The position numbers and the translations under genes were made by a program. This document shows, in pieces, positions 49,022-56,813 of a stretch of 64,000 bases of DNA (position 1 is its first letter; each line of letters starts with the position of its first letter). The notes beneath the pieces are model-generated. The model had not been told where the DNA came from, searched no databases, and saw only the letters and a list, made by a program, of their open reading frames with translations. This DNA comes from Microbacterium sufflavum (GTDB lineage: Bacteria > Actinomycetota > Actinomycetes > Actinomycetales > Microbacteriaceae), in contig NZ_CP078076.1 in assembly GCF_023101165.1 (NCBI RefSeq), forward strand, positions 2,728,001-2,792,000. Reading direction: 5' to 3'.

Positions 49022-50020
49022 ATGCCCGAGGGTCACTCCGTCCACCGCATCGCCCGGCAGTTCGACCGCAACTTCGTCGGCAAGGTGCTCTGCGCCTCCA
49101 GCCCCCAGGGACGCTTCGCCGAGGGCGCGGCGATCCTCGACGGGCGCACGGCGACGAGCGTGCAGGCGGTCGGCAAGCAGATGTTCCTGGAGACCGAGGG
49201 CGACCTGTGGCTTCGCGTGCACCTCGGGCTCTACGGTGCCTGGGACTTCGCTGGCGAGATCCTCGTCGACCCCACGATCGCGTCTGCGAATGGTCGTATG
49301 GGTCAGACGAACCAGCGAGGCACCGTGCTGGAGGACCCGATCCTGGACGACGCCGGAGAGAACTCTCTCGCCTCGATCGGCGCCCCGCGACGCACGCGGG
49401 TGCACGTGCGCATGTCCGAGCAGACGAAGGGTCTCGCGGACGAGGGGGTGGAATGGCCGCCGCCCGTGGTGGGGCAGGTGCGTCTGCGGCTCATGACCGA
49501 CATCACGGCCGCCGACCTGCGCGGCCCTACGGCGTGCGTCCTGCAGACGCCCGAGGAGATGCTCGCGACGGTCGCCAAGCTCGGTCCGGATCCGCTCGTC
49601 GGCGATCCGGCCGAGAACGAGGAGCGCTTCGTCCGTGCGGTGCGCAAGAAGTCGACGCCCATCGCGCTGCTGCTGATGGACCAGGCGGTGGTGAGCGGCA
49701 TCGGCAATGTGTATCGCGCGGAGATGCTCTACCGGCAGCGGCTCAATCCGCACACGCCCGGACGAGACGTGCCGGAGGATGTGGTGCGCGCCCTCTGGCA
49801 CGACTGGGTGCGCCTGCTGGCGATCGGTGTCGAGACGGGGCAGATGATGACGATGGACGACCTGTCGCCCGACGAGTACCGTGCTGCGATGGCGAGCCGC
49901 GACGACCGGCATTGGGTGTACCACCGCGCCGGACTCCCGTGCCGGGTCTGCGGCACCGAGATCGCGCTCGAGGAGATCGGCGCGCGCAAGCTCTACTGGT
50001 GCCCCCGCTGCCAGGCGTGA
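49022..50020 (+). CDS. Fpg/Nei-family DNA glycosylase (Nei2-like)
   Basis: A 332-residue base-excision enzyme. After Met removal the catalytic N-terminus is Pro-Glu (MPEGHSVHRIARQF). The helix-two-turn-helix reads LMDQAVVSGIGNVYRAEML. The C-terminal zinc finger has CRVCGTEI and WCPRCQA. The N-terminal EGHS and overall pattern match actinobacterial Nei2 rather than Fpg (MPELPE). Expected substrates are oxidised pyrimidines. An insertion around residues 95-135 is noted. It starts 1 nt after the rpiB stop. Confidence 0.92.
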   Translation: MPEGHSVHRIARQFDRNFVGKVLCASSPQGRFAEGAAILDGRTATSVQAVGKQMFLETEGDLWLRVHLGLYGAWDFAGEILVDPTIASANGRMGQTNQRGTVLEDPILDDAGENSLASIGAPRRTRVHVRMSEQTKGLADEGVEWPPPVVGQVRLRLMTDITAADLRGPTACVLQTPEEMLATVAKLGPDPLVGDPAENEERFVRAVRKKSTPIALLLMDQAVVSGIGNVYRAEMLYRQRLNPHTPGRDVPEDVVRALWHDWVRLLAIGVETGQMMTMDDLSPDEYRAAMASRDDRHWVYHRAGLPCRVCGTEIALEEIGARKLYWCPRCQA

Positions 50021-50047
50021 GTCCGCGCTGGCGTGTGCGGGCGCCCC

Positions 50048-50053
50048 TAGGCT
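50048..50053 (+). promoter_or_regulatory. -10 element of the PaiB-like gene (leaderless)
   Basis: TAGGCT, 6 nt before ATG 50060. Confidence 0.6.
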
Positions 50054-50059
50054 GAATCC

Positions 50060-50701
50060 ATGCGACAGAATCCGAGCTTCACGCTCGCCGACGTGACCGA
50101 GATCCGGCGCGTGATCGAGGCCAACCCCTGGGCCACCATCGTGAGTTCGACCGACGACGGGCTCGTCGCCTCGCACTATGCCGTGCTGCTCGACGACGAC
50201 CGCGACGACCTGACGATCGTGGCGCACGTCGGGCGTCCCGACGACCTCATCCACGGGCTGGGGGAGCGGGAACTGCTGGTGGTCTTCCAGGGCCCGCACG
50301 GCTACGTGTCGCCCGGCTGGTACGGCGATGTCCCCGCGGTGCCCACATGGAACTACACCGCCGTGCACCTGGCGGGCACACCCGAGATCCTGACGCCGGA
50401 CGAGAACCTGCGGGTGCTCGACCGCCTCGTGGAGCGGTTCGAGAACGGCATGCCCGAGCCGCGGCTGATGTGGCAGCGTCCCAACGACGCCGCGTTCGTG
50501 GAACGGCTCGCCGCAGGGACAGTGGGATTCCGCCTCACCCCCGCGCGCGTCGTCGCAAAGCGCAAGCTCAGCCAGAACAAGCCCGTCGAGACGATCGAGT
50601 CGGTGATCGCGGCACTCGAGAGCGAAGGCCCGTACACCAACCGTCCTCTGGCGGCGGAGATGCGGCGCGCTCAGGTGGCGCGCGAGGGGAACCGGGCATG
50701 A
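50060..50701 (+). CDS. PaiB-like FMN-binding protein
   Basis: A 213-residue split-barrel flavin-binding protein of the PaiB family, described as 'FMN-binding negative transcriptional regulator'. Visible segments are NPWATIVSSTDDGLVASHYA, GPHGYVSPGWYG, VPTWNYTAVHLAG and a C-terminal AKRKLSQNKPVETIESVI, all family hallmarks. No HTH is visible, so a DNA-binding role is not shown. Its stop overlaps the amidohydrolase ATG, so the two are coupled. Confidence 0.9.
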   Translation: MRQNPSFTLADVTEIRRVIEANPWATIVSSTDDGLVASHYAVLLDDDRDDLTIVAHVGRPDDLIHGLGERELLVVFQGPHGYVSPGWYGDVPAVPTWNYTAVHLAGTPEILTPDENLRVLDRLVERFENGMPEPRLMWQRPNDAAFVERLAAGTVGFRLTPARVVAKRKLSQNKPVETIESVIAALESEGPYTNRPLAAEMRRAQVAREGNRA

Positions 50702-52194
50702 CGGCGCGGAACGACACCGTCGGTACGGTGCGCGCCGTTCGTCTGGCCGGTCCCGGCCGGGAGTTCCTCATCGACGACGAGCCGGTGGACCTTCACCTCG
50801 ACGGCGGCGTCATCGTCGACATCGCGCCGACCGGCGCCCTGCGACCGCGTGGACAGGTGCTCGACGCCGATGGTCTCTGGGCGGTCCCCGGCTTGTGGGA
50901 CAACCACGTGCACACGGTCCAGTGGGCGCTGGCGGCGGAGCGGGTCCCGTTGCATGACACGACCTCGGCGGCGGAAGCCGCGCTGCGGATGGGCGAGGCG
51001 CCGACGCTCCCCGACGGACGCCGCGTCGGTACGGGATTCCGCGACGCCCTGTGGCCGGATCGGCCGAGCCTGGAGCTGCTGGACGCGACGACGGGAGCGG
51101 CGCCCACCTACCTCATCAACGCCGACGTGCACAGCGTGTGGCTGAACACCGCTGCTCTCGCCCGCGAAGGCTTCCGTGCTGACGACGGGGTCCTGCGCGA
51201 AGAGGACGCCTTCGAGATCTCGCGCCGCCTCAACGCGGTCGACCCGGCGCACAGCGACGAGGCCGTGCTCCGCGCCGGTGAGGCCGCAGCGGCGCGAGGC
51301 GTCACCGGACTGGTCGATTTCGACATGGCGTGGAACGCCGCTGCCTGGCCGCGCCGCATCCGTGCGGGCTTCGCCTCGCACCGCGTGGAGTTCGCGTTCT
51401 ATCCCACAGACCTCGATCGTGCCGTTACCGAAGGGCTGCGTAGCGGCGAGCCGCACGAGGAACCGGACACTCCCGCCGAGGCGCGCGGTCTGATCCGTGT
51501 CGGCTCGCTCAAGATCATCACGGACGGGTCGCTGGGAACCCGCACCGCCGCGTGCTCTCACGCCTATCCGGACGACCCCGGCAACTACGGGGTCCTGACG
51601 GTACCGGGCGATGAGCTCGTCGCCCTGCTGACCACCGCGACCGGCGCGGGCATCACGGCGGCCGTGCACGCCATCGGCGACCGCGCTGTCACGTCCGCCC
51701 TCGACGCCTTCATGGTCACCGGGGCGACCGGTTCCCTGGAGCATGCCCAGCTCGTGCGTCATGCCGACCTGGCGCGGTTCGCGCGCCTCGGTGTGATCGC
51801 CAGCGTGCAGCCGCAGCACGCCGTCGACGACCGTGACTTCGTCGAGCACCACTGGGCAGGGCAGACCTCTCTCGGCTACCCGCTGTCGTCTCTGTTCGCC
51901 GCTGGTGCCGAGGTACGGTTCGGTTCCGACGCCCCGGTGGCGCCCCTCGACCCGTGGCAGGCTCTGTCGGCGGCGGTCTGGCGCACGGATGATGAGCGGG
52001 AATCGTGGCACCCGGAGGAACGCCTCACGGTCGACCAGGCGTTGAGCGCCAGCGTGCGCTCCACGCTCCGCCCCGGGGAGATCGCCGATATCGCGCTCAC
52101 GTCCGCGGATCCGCGCACCGCAGATGCCGCCGCGTTGCGCGCGATGCCCGTGGCCGCCACCCTTCTCGCGGGCCGCGTGACCCACGTCGGCTGA
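50698..52194 (+). CDS. Amidohydrolase family protein (YtcJ-like)
   Basis: A 498-residue metal-dependent hydrolase. VPGLWDNHVHTVQWAL supplies the HxH metal motif (one position is His-Val-His). AVHAIGDRAVTSALDAF has the third His, and RFGSDAPVAPLDPWQA carries the terminal Asp. GSLKIITDGSLGTRTAA is characteristic of the YtcJ/exoenzyme-regulatory-protein-like group. Substrate unknown. It is translationally coupled to the PaiB-like gene and ends at a strong convergent hairpin. Confidence 0.88.
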   Translation: MTARNDTVGTVRAVRLAGPGREFLIDDEPVDLHLDGGVIVDIAPTGALRPRGQVLDADGLWAVPGLWDNHVHTVQWALAAERVPLHDTTSAAEAALRMGEAPTLPDGRRVGTGFRDALWPDRPSLELLDATTGAAPTYLINADVHSVWLNTAALAREGFRADDGVLREEDAFEISRRLNAVDPAHSDEAVLRAGEAAAARGVTGLVDFDMAWNAAAWPRRIRAGFASHRVEFAFYPTDLDRAVTEGLRSGEPHEEPDTPAEARGLIRVGSLKIITDGSLGTRTAACSHAYPDDPGNYGVLTVPGDELVALLTTATGAGITAAVHAIGDRAVTSALDAFMVTGATGSLEHAQLVRHADLARFARLGVIASVQPQHAVDDRDFVEHHWAGQTSLGYPLSSLFAAGAEVRFGSDAPVAPLDPWQALSAAVWRTDDERESWHPEERLTVDQALSASVRSTLRPGEIADIALTSADPRTADAAALRAMPVAATLLAGRVTHVG

Positions 52195-52207
52195 GCCCCG
52201 CGCACGC

Positions 52208-52245
52208 GGAGAGGGCGGCCCCGGTATCCCGGGGCCGCCCTCTCC
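52208..52245. terminator. Bidirectional terminator, amidohydrolase / dps
   Basis: A perfect 17-bp inverted repeat (left arm GGAGAGGGCGGCCCCGG) with a 4-nt loop sits between two converging stops. It can act on both strands, though no T-tract is present. Confidence 0.8.
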
Positions 52246-52260
52246 GAAGGTGCTGACTGG

Positions 52261-52746
52261 TCAGGCCGCGATGTGCGAAACGAGGAACCAGCGGTCCTTC
52301 TCCAGTCCGCGCTGGATCTCGATCGCGACGTCCTGGCTGGTCAGGTCGACCTCGTCGAGGCCCTCGACGGCCGCCTTGACGTCGACGAGGATGGCGTCGA
52401 TATCGGCGATGACCGCGCGGATGAGTTCATCCGACTGCGCGAAGCCGGCGGCGACCGACGTCGAACCGGCCTTCTCTGCGACGGCCGAGACGCGCGCGTC
52501 GATCGGGAGTCCGAGGGCGACGATCCGCTCTGCGGCGGTGTCGGCGAAGTCGCCGGCGTGGGCGACGATGGTGTCGAGGAGTTCGTGGACGCCGACGAAG
52601 TTCGCCCCGCGCACGTGCCAGTGCGCCTGCTTGCCGTTGATGGTCAGGGCCTGAAGGCCGAGGACGACGGGGGAGAGGAACTGCGCGGCGCCGGCGGCGA
52701 CGGTGGGGTCGATGGCGGTGGGGGAAACGGTCTGTGCCTTGCTCAT
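52261..52746 (-). CDS. dps: DNA starvation/stationary-phase protection protein Dps
   Basis: A 161-residue ferritin-like protein that forms a 12-mer storing iron and shielding DNA. The ferroxidase ligands are visible: NGKQAHWHVRGANFVGVHEL (His pair) and AHAGDFADTAAERIVALG (Asp, Glu). The end EKDRWFLVSHIAA is typical. The N-terminal tail is short with a single Lys, so strong DNA binding is not obvious. ATG 52746 has GGAGGAG upstream. A sigma70-type promoter lies about 50 nt upstream. Confidence 0.94.
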   Translation of the reverse strand: MSKAQTVSPTAIDPTVAAGAAQFLSPVVLGLQALTINGKQAHWHVRGANFVGVHELLDTIVAHAGDFADTAAERIVALGLPIDARVSAVAEKAGSTSVAAGFAQSDELIRAVIADIDAILVDVKAAVEGLDEVDLTSQDVAIEIQRGLEKDRWFLVSHIAA

Positions 52747-52786
52747 CTTGTGCTCCTCCGGGAGATTCTCGTGTCTGATGGGAACA

Positions 52787-52814
52787 ACGCTACTCAGCTG
52801 AAAATGTTCCGCAA
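52787..52814 (-). promoter_or_regulatory. dps promoter
   Basis: On the minus strand, TTGCGG (-35, 52814-52809), a 16-nt spacer, and TAGCGT (-10, 52792-52787). Unlike most genes here, dps has a real leader with a Shine-Dalgarno. An AT-richer stretch in the spacer (AACATTTTCAG) may hold a regulator site. Confidence 0.5.
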
Positions 52815-52866
52815 GCAAGATGAGGCATCGCTTACCGCCGCGAATCGGCGCGGGACGGGCGACGGC

Positions 52867-52872
52867 TAGAGT
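52867..52872 (+). promoter_or_regulatory. -10 element of the gamma-carbonic anhydrase gene (leaderless)
   Basis: TAGAGT, 6 nt before ATG 52879. Confidence 0.6.
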
Positions 52873-52878
52873 CGCTGC

Positions 52879-53445
52879 ATGAGCGACGACGCGACCATCC
52901 TGTCTCTGCCCGGCCGCACTCCCGATCTCGACGACTCGGTGTTCCTCGCTGCGGGCGCCAGGGTGATCGGGGAGGTGACCATCGGGGAAGGGTCCAGCGT
53001 CTGGTACAACGCGGTCCTCCGGGCGGACTCCGCTGCGATCACGATGGGCGCCGGCAGCAACGCGCAGGACAACGTGTCGATCCATGTCGACAGCGGACAC
53101 CCGGTCGTGATCGGAGACGATGTCTCGATCGGGCACAACGCCGTCGTGCACGGCTGTCGGATCGGCGACGGTTCGCTCATCGGAATGGGAGCCGTGGTGC
53201 TGTCAGGCGCCCGTATCGGCTCGGAGTGCCTCATCGCCGGCGGCGCGCTCGTGCTCGGCGCCGCGGAGGTGCCGGACGGCTCGCTGGTGGCGGGCGTCCC
53301 GGCCCGCGTTCGTCGCGCGCTGAGCGACGAGGAGCGTGCCGGGTTACGGGAGAACGCTCGGATCTATCGCGCACACGTCGAGACCCATCGTGGTGCGGCG
53401 CACGCCGACGCGTCCGGGGAGGAGAGCGGTTCGGACGGGAGGTAG
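52879..53445 (+). CDS. Gamma-carbonic anhydrase-family protein
   Basis: A 188-residue left-handed beta-helix protein of the YrdA/gamma-CA group. Hexapeptide repeats run from FLAAGARVIGEVTIGEGSSV onward. Metal-binding His are in NVSIHVDSGHPVVIG and SIGHNAVVHGC, as in zinc or iron gamma-CAs. Enzymatic activity in these small homologues is often undetected. The C-terminus is His/Ala/Glu-rich and polar. Its TAG stop is part of the -10 box of the following tRNA. Confidence 0.9.
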   Translation: MSDDATILSLPGRTPDLDDSVFLAAGARVIGEVTIGEGSSVWYNAVLRADSAAITMGAGSNAQDNVSIHVDSGHPVVIGDDVSIGHNAVVHGCRIGDGSLIGMGAVVLSGARIGSECLIAGGALVLGAAEVPDGSLVAGVPARVRRALSDEERAGLRENARIYRAHVETHRGAAHADASGEESGSDGR

Positions 53446-53448
53446 TCT
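53443..53448 (+). promoter_or_regulatory. -10 element of the CAT-anticodon tRNA
   Basis: TAGTCT, 10 nt before the mature tRNA. Its first three bases are the stop codon of the preceding gene. Confidence 0.5.
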
Positions 53449-53458
53449 CGGAGGGCAG

Positions 53459-53532
53459 GGGGCGGTGGCCAAGCTGGTTAAGGCAGTGGGCTCATAACCC
53501 AACGATCGCGGGTTCAAGTCCCGCCCGCCCTA
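53459..53532 (+). tRNA. tRNA with anticodon CAT (elongator Met or Ile2)
   Basis: Acceptor GGGGCGG pairs with CCGCCCT (G1-U72), discriminator A. The D arm is short (GCC/GGC) with a GGTTA loop; anticodon loop CTCATAA on GTGGG/CCCAA, whose outer pair is G-A; T arm GCGGG/CCCGC. Initiator features (C1-A72 mismatch, GGG/CCC anticodon stem in full) are absent. Sequence alone does not separate elongator tRNA-Met from lysidine-modified tRNA-Ile2. CCA is not encoded. Confidence 0.9.
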
Positions 53533-53616
53533 CGACTCGGATTTGCACGGGATCCATGCCGCCATGGGGCGCACCGGATGAGGAGGCTGAGAGCATCCGC
53601 ACTCCGAAGGGAAGTC

Positions 53617-54840
53617 ATGCAGCTCTCACCAGAATCCGAGACCGTCGTTCGCGCCACCGCCGGTGTGGTCGCCGAGCACGCCGAGGAGATCACTCGACTG
53701 TTCTATCCGCGGATGTTCGCGGCGCACCCCGAGCTTCTCAGGGTCTTCAACCGGGCGCACCAGGCGCACGGTGAGCAGCCGAGGGCACTCGCCGCCTCGG
53801 TCGTCGCATTTGCCGTGTCCCTGATCGATCCCGAGGCGCCCGATTTCACGCCCGTGATGCGGCGTATCGCTCACAAGCACGTCTCGCTCGGGATCCGCGC
53901 GCGTCAGTACACGATCGTGGGACACCATCTGCTCGACGCCGTGGGGATCGTGCTGGGCGACGCGGTGACCCCGGAGGTCCGTGCTGCCTGGGACGAGGTG
54001 TACTGGCTGTTCGGGTGCTCACTCATCGCGGAAGAGGCTCGACTGTATGCGTTGGCCGGCACCGACCCCGAACACCCGTGGCGCAAGCACCGCGTGGTCG
54101 AGCGGATCGCGGAGGCCGACGACGTGATCACCCTCGTGCTCGAACCCCTCGACGGTGCGGTCGCCGATCACCGCGCGGGGCAGTACGTGGCCGTCGCCGT
54201 GGATCTGCCGGACGGCTCACGGCAGCCGCGTCAGTACACGCTGTCGTCTGCGCCCGGGGGCGGAGCACTGCGGGTGACCGTGAAGCGGGTGCGCGGGGTC
54301 GATGGTACGCCCGACGGCCAGGTGTCCACGTGGCTGCACGACAACGCGATGCCCGGCACGATCCTCGACGTCTCACAGCCCGCCGGTGACGTCGTCCTCG
54401 ATGAGTCGCACGACCCGCTGGTGCTGGTCTCGGCAGGGATCGGCATCACCCCGGTCGCGGCGATGCTGGACGGCGTTCGACGCACGCAGCCCGAGCGCAC
54501 TGTGCGGCTCTTCCATGCCGATCGCACACCGTCGTCGCACGCGCTGGTCGGCCCCGTGCAGGAGAACCTCAGCGGCCTGGAGGATGCGACGGCGGTGCGC
54601 TGGTACTCGTCGGCCCCGACGGACGCTCCTGTCCTCGACGGCGTGCGCGCCGGGCGGATGGACCTGACGGATGTCGAGCTTCCCGCCGGGGCACGGGTGC
54701 TCCTGTGCGGCCCCCTCGGCTTCATGCGCGACATGCGCGCGTCACTGCTCGGGCGCGGCGTCCCCGCGGAGCGGATCGACTACGAGGTGTTCGGCCCCGA
54801 CACCTGGATGCGCCATCCAGCGGACGCGTCGGCGGCGTGA
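53617..54840 (+). CDS. hmp: Flavohemoprotein (nitric oxide dioxygenase)
   Basis: A 407-residue Hmp that converts NO to nitrate using NADH and O2. The globin domain (1-140) has TRLFYPRMFAAHPELLRVFN and the proximal His in IAHKHVSLGIRARQY. The FAD domain has RQPRQYTLSSAPGGG. The NAD domain has VSAGIGITPVAAML and VLLCGPLGFM. Start at ATG 53617 after GAAGGGAAG. A CCATG/CATGG inverted repeat lies 50 nt upstream (53554-53567). A possible bulged hairpin at 54895-54921 may terminate it. Confidence 0.95.
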   Translation: MQLSPESETVVRATAGVVAEHAEEITRLFYPRMFAAHPELLRVFNRAHQAHGEQPRALAASVVAFAVSLIDPEAPDFTPVMRRIAHKHVSLGIRARQYTIVGHHLLDAVGIVLGDAVTPEVRAAWDEVYWLFGCSLIAEEARLYALAGTDPEHPWRKHRVVERIAEADDVITLVLEPLDGAVADHRAGQYVAVAVDLPDGSRQPRQYTLSSAPGGGALRVTVKRVRGVDGTPDGQVSTWLHDNAMPGTILDVSQPAGDVVLDESHDPLVLVSAGIGITPVAAMLDGVRRTQPERTVRLFHADRTPSSHALVGPVQENLSGLEDATAVRWYSSAPTDAPVLDGVRAGRMDLTDVELPAGARVLLCGPLGFMRDMRASLLGRGVPAERIDYEVFGPDTWMRHPADASAA

Positions 54841-54894
54841 GCAGCGACCGGTCGCGGACTCCGGTTCACCGGGGCCTTCCGACAGCGGAACGCC

Positions 54895-54921
54895 AGGAGA
54901 GGGCCGTGTCAAGCCCCTCCT
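54895..54921 (+). terminator. Possible hmp terminator
   Basis: AGGAGAGGGC pairs with GCCCCTCCT with one bulged A, loop of 8 nt, about 55 nt after the hmp stop. No T-tract. Confidence 0.35.
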
Positions 54922-54983
54922 GTCGACCTTCTGGACGCGCCACCCTCTTTCTGTGCGGCGTCCGCCGCTGAACGGGAGGCAAC

Positions 54984-55244
54984 ATGAGCATCGGCACTGG
55001 AATCGTGCTCTTCGTGATCGGGGCGATCCTCGTCTTCGCGGTGAACGTCGAGGTGACCTGGGTGAATCTCGACATGGTCGGATACATCCTCATGGGAGCC
55101 GGAGTCGTCGTCTTCTTGATCGGCATCGTGCTCCTGGCACGTCGCCGTCGGACCGAGACCGTCTCGCGCACGTATGTCGATCCCGCCACGGGGGAACCCA
55201 CCACCCGACGGTCGGTGAGCTCGAGTTCCGACGACGGGCTCTGA
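54984..55244 (+). CDS. DUF6458-like small membrane protein
   Basis: An 86-residue protein with two transmembrane helices (IGTGIVLFVIGAILVFAVNV and VGYILMGAGVVVFLIGIVLL) joined by WVNLDM, then a basic stop-transfer RRRRTE and a polar Ser-rich tail. This pattern matches the DUF6458 family common in actinobacteria. Function unknown. ATG with GGGAGG upstream. It ends at a convergent hairpin. Confidence 0.88.
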   Translation: MSIGTGIVLFVIGAILVFAVNVEVTWVNLDMVGYILMGAGVVVFLIGIVLLARRRRTETVSRTYVDPATGEPTTRRSVSSSSDDGL

Positions 55245-55252
55245 GCGACACG

Positions 55253-55288
55253 GACGGCTCGCGGGGACCCTGGGCCCCGCGAGCCGTC
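55253..55288. terminator. Bidirectional terminator, DUF6458 / DUF7882-like
   Basis: GACGGCTCGCGGGG (55253-55266) pairs perfectly with CCCCGCGAGCCGTC (55275-55288). A further GACACG/CGTGTC pair flanks it. It lies between converging stops. Confidence 0.8.
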
Positions 55289-55294
55289 TGCGTG

Positions 55295-55612
55295 TCAGCT
55301 GATGTCGGCGCCCTCGAGATGCTCCTCGACGAGGGTGATGCCGCCGCTCGAGTTCGCGGAATGGGCGAGCTCCTCGATCCACCGTCGACTCAGTTCCGGC
55401 GGCTCGGGAGCGTCGAACACGAAGCGCAGCGGGATGGAGGGGTGCAGCCACAGCGTCGAACGGCCGGGTGCGTCGCCCTCGGGGTGCCGCCAGGAGAGCG
55501 TGAAGCTCTCATTGCGACGAAGCTTGGTGGCGATGACGACCTTGAGGTGGGCGAGCGCCCTGTCGTCGATCTGGATCGGGGTCTGAGTGTCTCCGTAGTA
55601 GAGGCTTCCCAT
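55295..55612 (-). CDS. DUF7882-like protein (often mis-named ATP-dependent DNA ligase)
   Basis: A 105-residue protein starting MGSLYYGDTQTPIQIDDRALAHLKV, with KLRRNESFTLSWRHPEG, STLWLHPSIPLRFVF and WIEELAHSANSSGGI. It matches a small Microbacterium family databases have labelled 'ATP-dependent DNA ligase' and later DUF7882 (from memory). It lacks the KxDG adenylation motif and is far too short for a ligase. Function unknown; the RALAHL and IPLRF blocks suggest a compact alpha/beta fold. Start ATG 55612 by family pattern. Confidence 0.75.
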   Translation of the reverse strand: MGSLYYGDTQTPIQIDDRALAHLKVVIATKLRRNESFTLSWRHPEGDAPGRSTLWLHPSIPLRFVFDAPEPPELSRRWIEELAHSANSSGGITLVEEHLEGADIS

Positions 55613-55706
55613 CGTCAACCGACCTTGGTGCTGCAGAGGACTGCGGTGTTCATGGGGGCTCCTCGAAACATGCTGGGGGCCGGACGGGGTGATCCGGATA
55701 CTTCGG

Positions 55707-55726
55707 ACTCTAATCGGCTCAGCCGA
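55707..55726 (-). promoter_or_regulatory. -10 box with abutting palindrome, upstream of the DUF7882-like gene
   Basis: On the minus strand TAGAGT (55712-55707) lies about 95 nt before ATG 55612. Directly upstream is TCGGCT-C-AGCCGA (55714-55726), a perfect 6-bp inverted repeat sitting where the -10/-35 spacer would be. This is a plausible repressor site; the neighbouring AraC-type gene is one candidate. Confidence 0.4.
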
Positions 55727-55784
55727 TAGAGCCCGAGAGGGCGCGCAACTCGCCGTCACGCACGAAACAAGTGTGCGCGCGGTG

Positions 55785-56762
55785 TCAGGTCCGGGGCAAC
55801 GTTGGCGGCATGGAGTACGCCTCACGATAGGCCGCGGCGAAGCGCGAGGAGTTGCTGAACCCCCACCGCCGCGCGATCGTCGCCACGGAGGCCCCGTTGC
55901 GGGCCAGCAGGTCTCTATGGGCTCCGTCGAGGCGGGCCCGACGCAGTGCCTCGGTGGGGGTGATGTCGAGCGCCCGACGGAAGGCGTACTGAAGTCCCCG
56001 CGTGGACATGTACGCGGCGGCTGCCACGTCATCGATCGTGATCGGGAGATGGGCGTTGTCGTCGATGTACGCGAGGGCGCGCCGCACCGACGCAGGGGCG
56101 CCCGACCGCTGGCTCGGCCGGCGCAACGCATCGCTGAAGGTCGTCGAGAAGCTGGTCATGGTGAGCATGAGCGCGTGGCGCTCCAACTCCTTCATCACCA
56201 GCGGGTCGAGGGCCTCGCCTTCGACGAGAGTGCCGTCGAGGTAGGAGAACATCGATCCCCATCGTTCGGCATCGGCGGGCGAGTGGGGGGAGAGCCCGGT
56301 GGCTTTGAGCTGGACCCGGTCGTCACCGGTCACCTGACGCAGGGCCGTCTCGGCGTGCGTCCGATCGAACACGATCGCGCGCACGCGAGCGCCACGCTCC
56401 CACGTCGCGTCCACCTGTGCTCCGTCGGTGATCCACGGCACACCGCCGTGTAGCGTTTGACGATGCGACCACACCTGCGCGTCCGGAGCATCCACGCGGC
56501 ACACCAGCAGTTGATCGTCCGGCTGCGTTCTGGCGTGCACCTGTGCGGCGAGGTCGTAACGGAGGACCGTGGTGGCCCCGAGCTCCATCGAACGCCAATC
56601 GAAGCGGAAGCGATGGGGGTCGACGTCTTCGAGCGTGGCGGACGGCACGAACTGCTTCCAGGTGGGCTCCACCTGCGCGACATCCCTGGATGTGAACTGC
56701 ACCTTCGGCCCCTCGTTGCGTGACCGACCCGAAGAGGAAGGCCACTTGGGACGATAACCCAT
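55785..56762 (-). CDS. AraC-family transcriptional regulator
   Basis: A 325-residue regulator. The N-terminal ~190 residues form an AraC-binding-like sensor (VQFTSRDVAQVEPTWKQFVP, QLLVCRVDAPDAQVWSHRQT). The C-terminal DNA-binding domain has two HTHs: ITIDDVAAAAYMSTRGLQYAFRR and GASVATIARRWGFSNSSRFA, then YREAYSMPPTLPRT. I chose ATG 56762; reading further upstream runs into the promoter of the divergent hydrolase. Effector unknown. The DUF7882-like gene follows on the same strand after 172 bp. Confidence 0.88.
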   Translation of the reverse strand: MGYRPKWPSSSGRSRNEGPKVQFTSRDVAQVEPTWKQFVPSATLEDVDPHRFRFDWRSMELGATTVLRYDLAAQVHARTQPDDQLLVCRVDAPDAQVWSHRQTLHGGVPWITDGAQVDATWERGARVRAIVFDRTHAETALRQVTGDDRVQLKATGLSPHSPADAERWGSMFSYLDGTLVEGEALDPLVMKELERHALMLTMTSFSTTFSDALRRPSQRSGAPASVRRALAYIDDNAHLPITIDDVAAAAYMSTRGLQYAFRRALDITPTEALRRARLDGAHRDLLARNGASVATIARRWGFSNSSRFAAAYREAYSMPPTLPRT

Positions 56763-56801
56763 GATGCTGACACCGAGGCAGAGGGTGTTGACGGTCGCTC
56801 G

Positions 56802-56807
56802 TAGACT
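56802..56807 (+). promoter_or_regulatory. -10 element of the alpha/beta hydrolase gene (leaderless)
   Basis: TAGACT, 6 nt before ATG 56814. It lies about 40 nt from the start of the divergent AraC-type gene. Confidence 0.65.
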
Positions 56808-56813
56808 CGGGGT

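Noticed and set aside
43823..49023. A 1163-codon plus-strand frame opposite pepN and mscS, and a 601-codon minus-strand frame opposite hemH and rpiB.
   Set aside because: The opposite strands encode complete, motif-bearing enzymes. The long frames result from few stop codons in GC-rich DNA.
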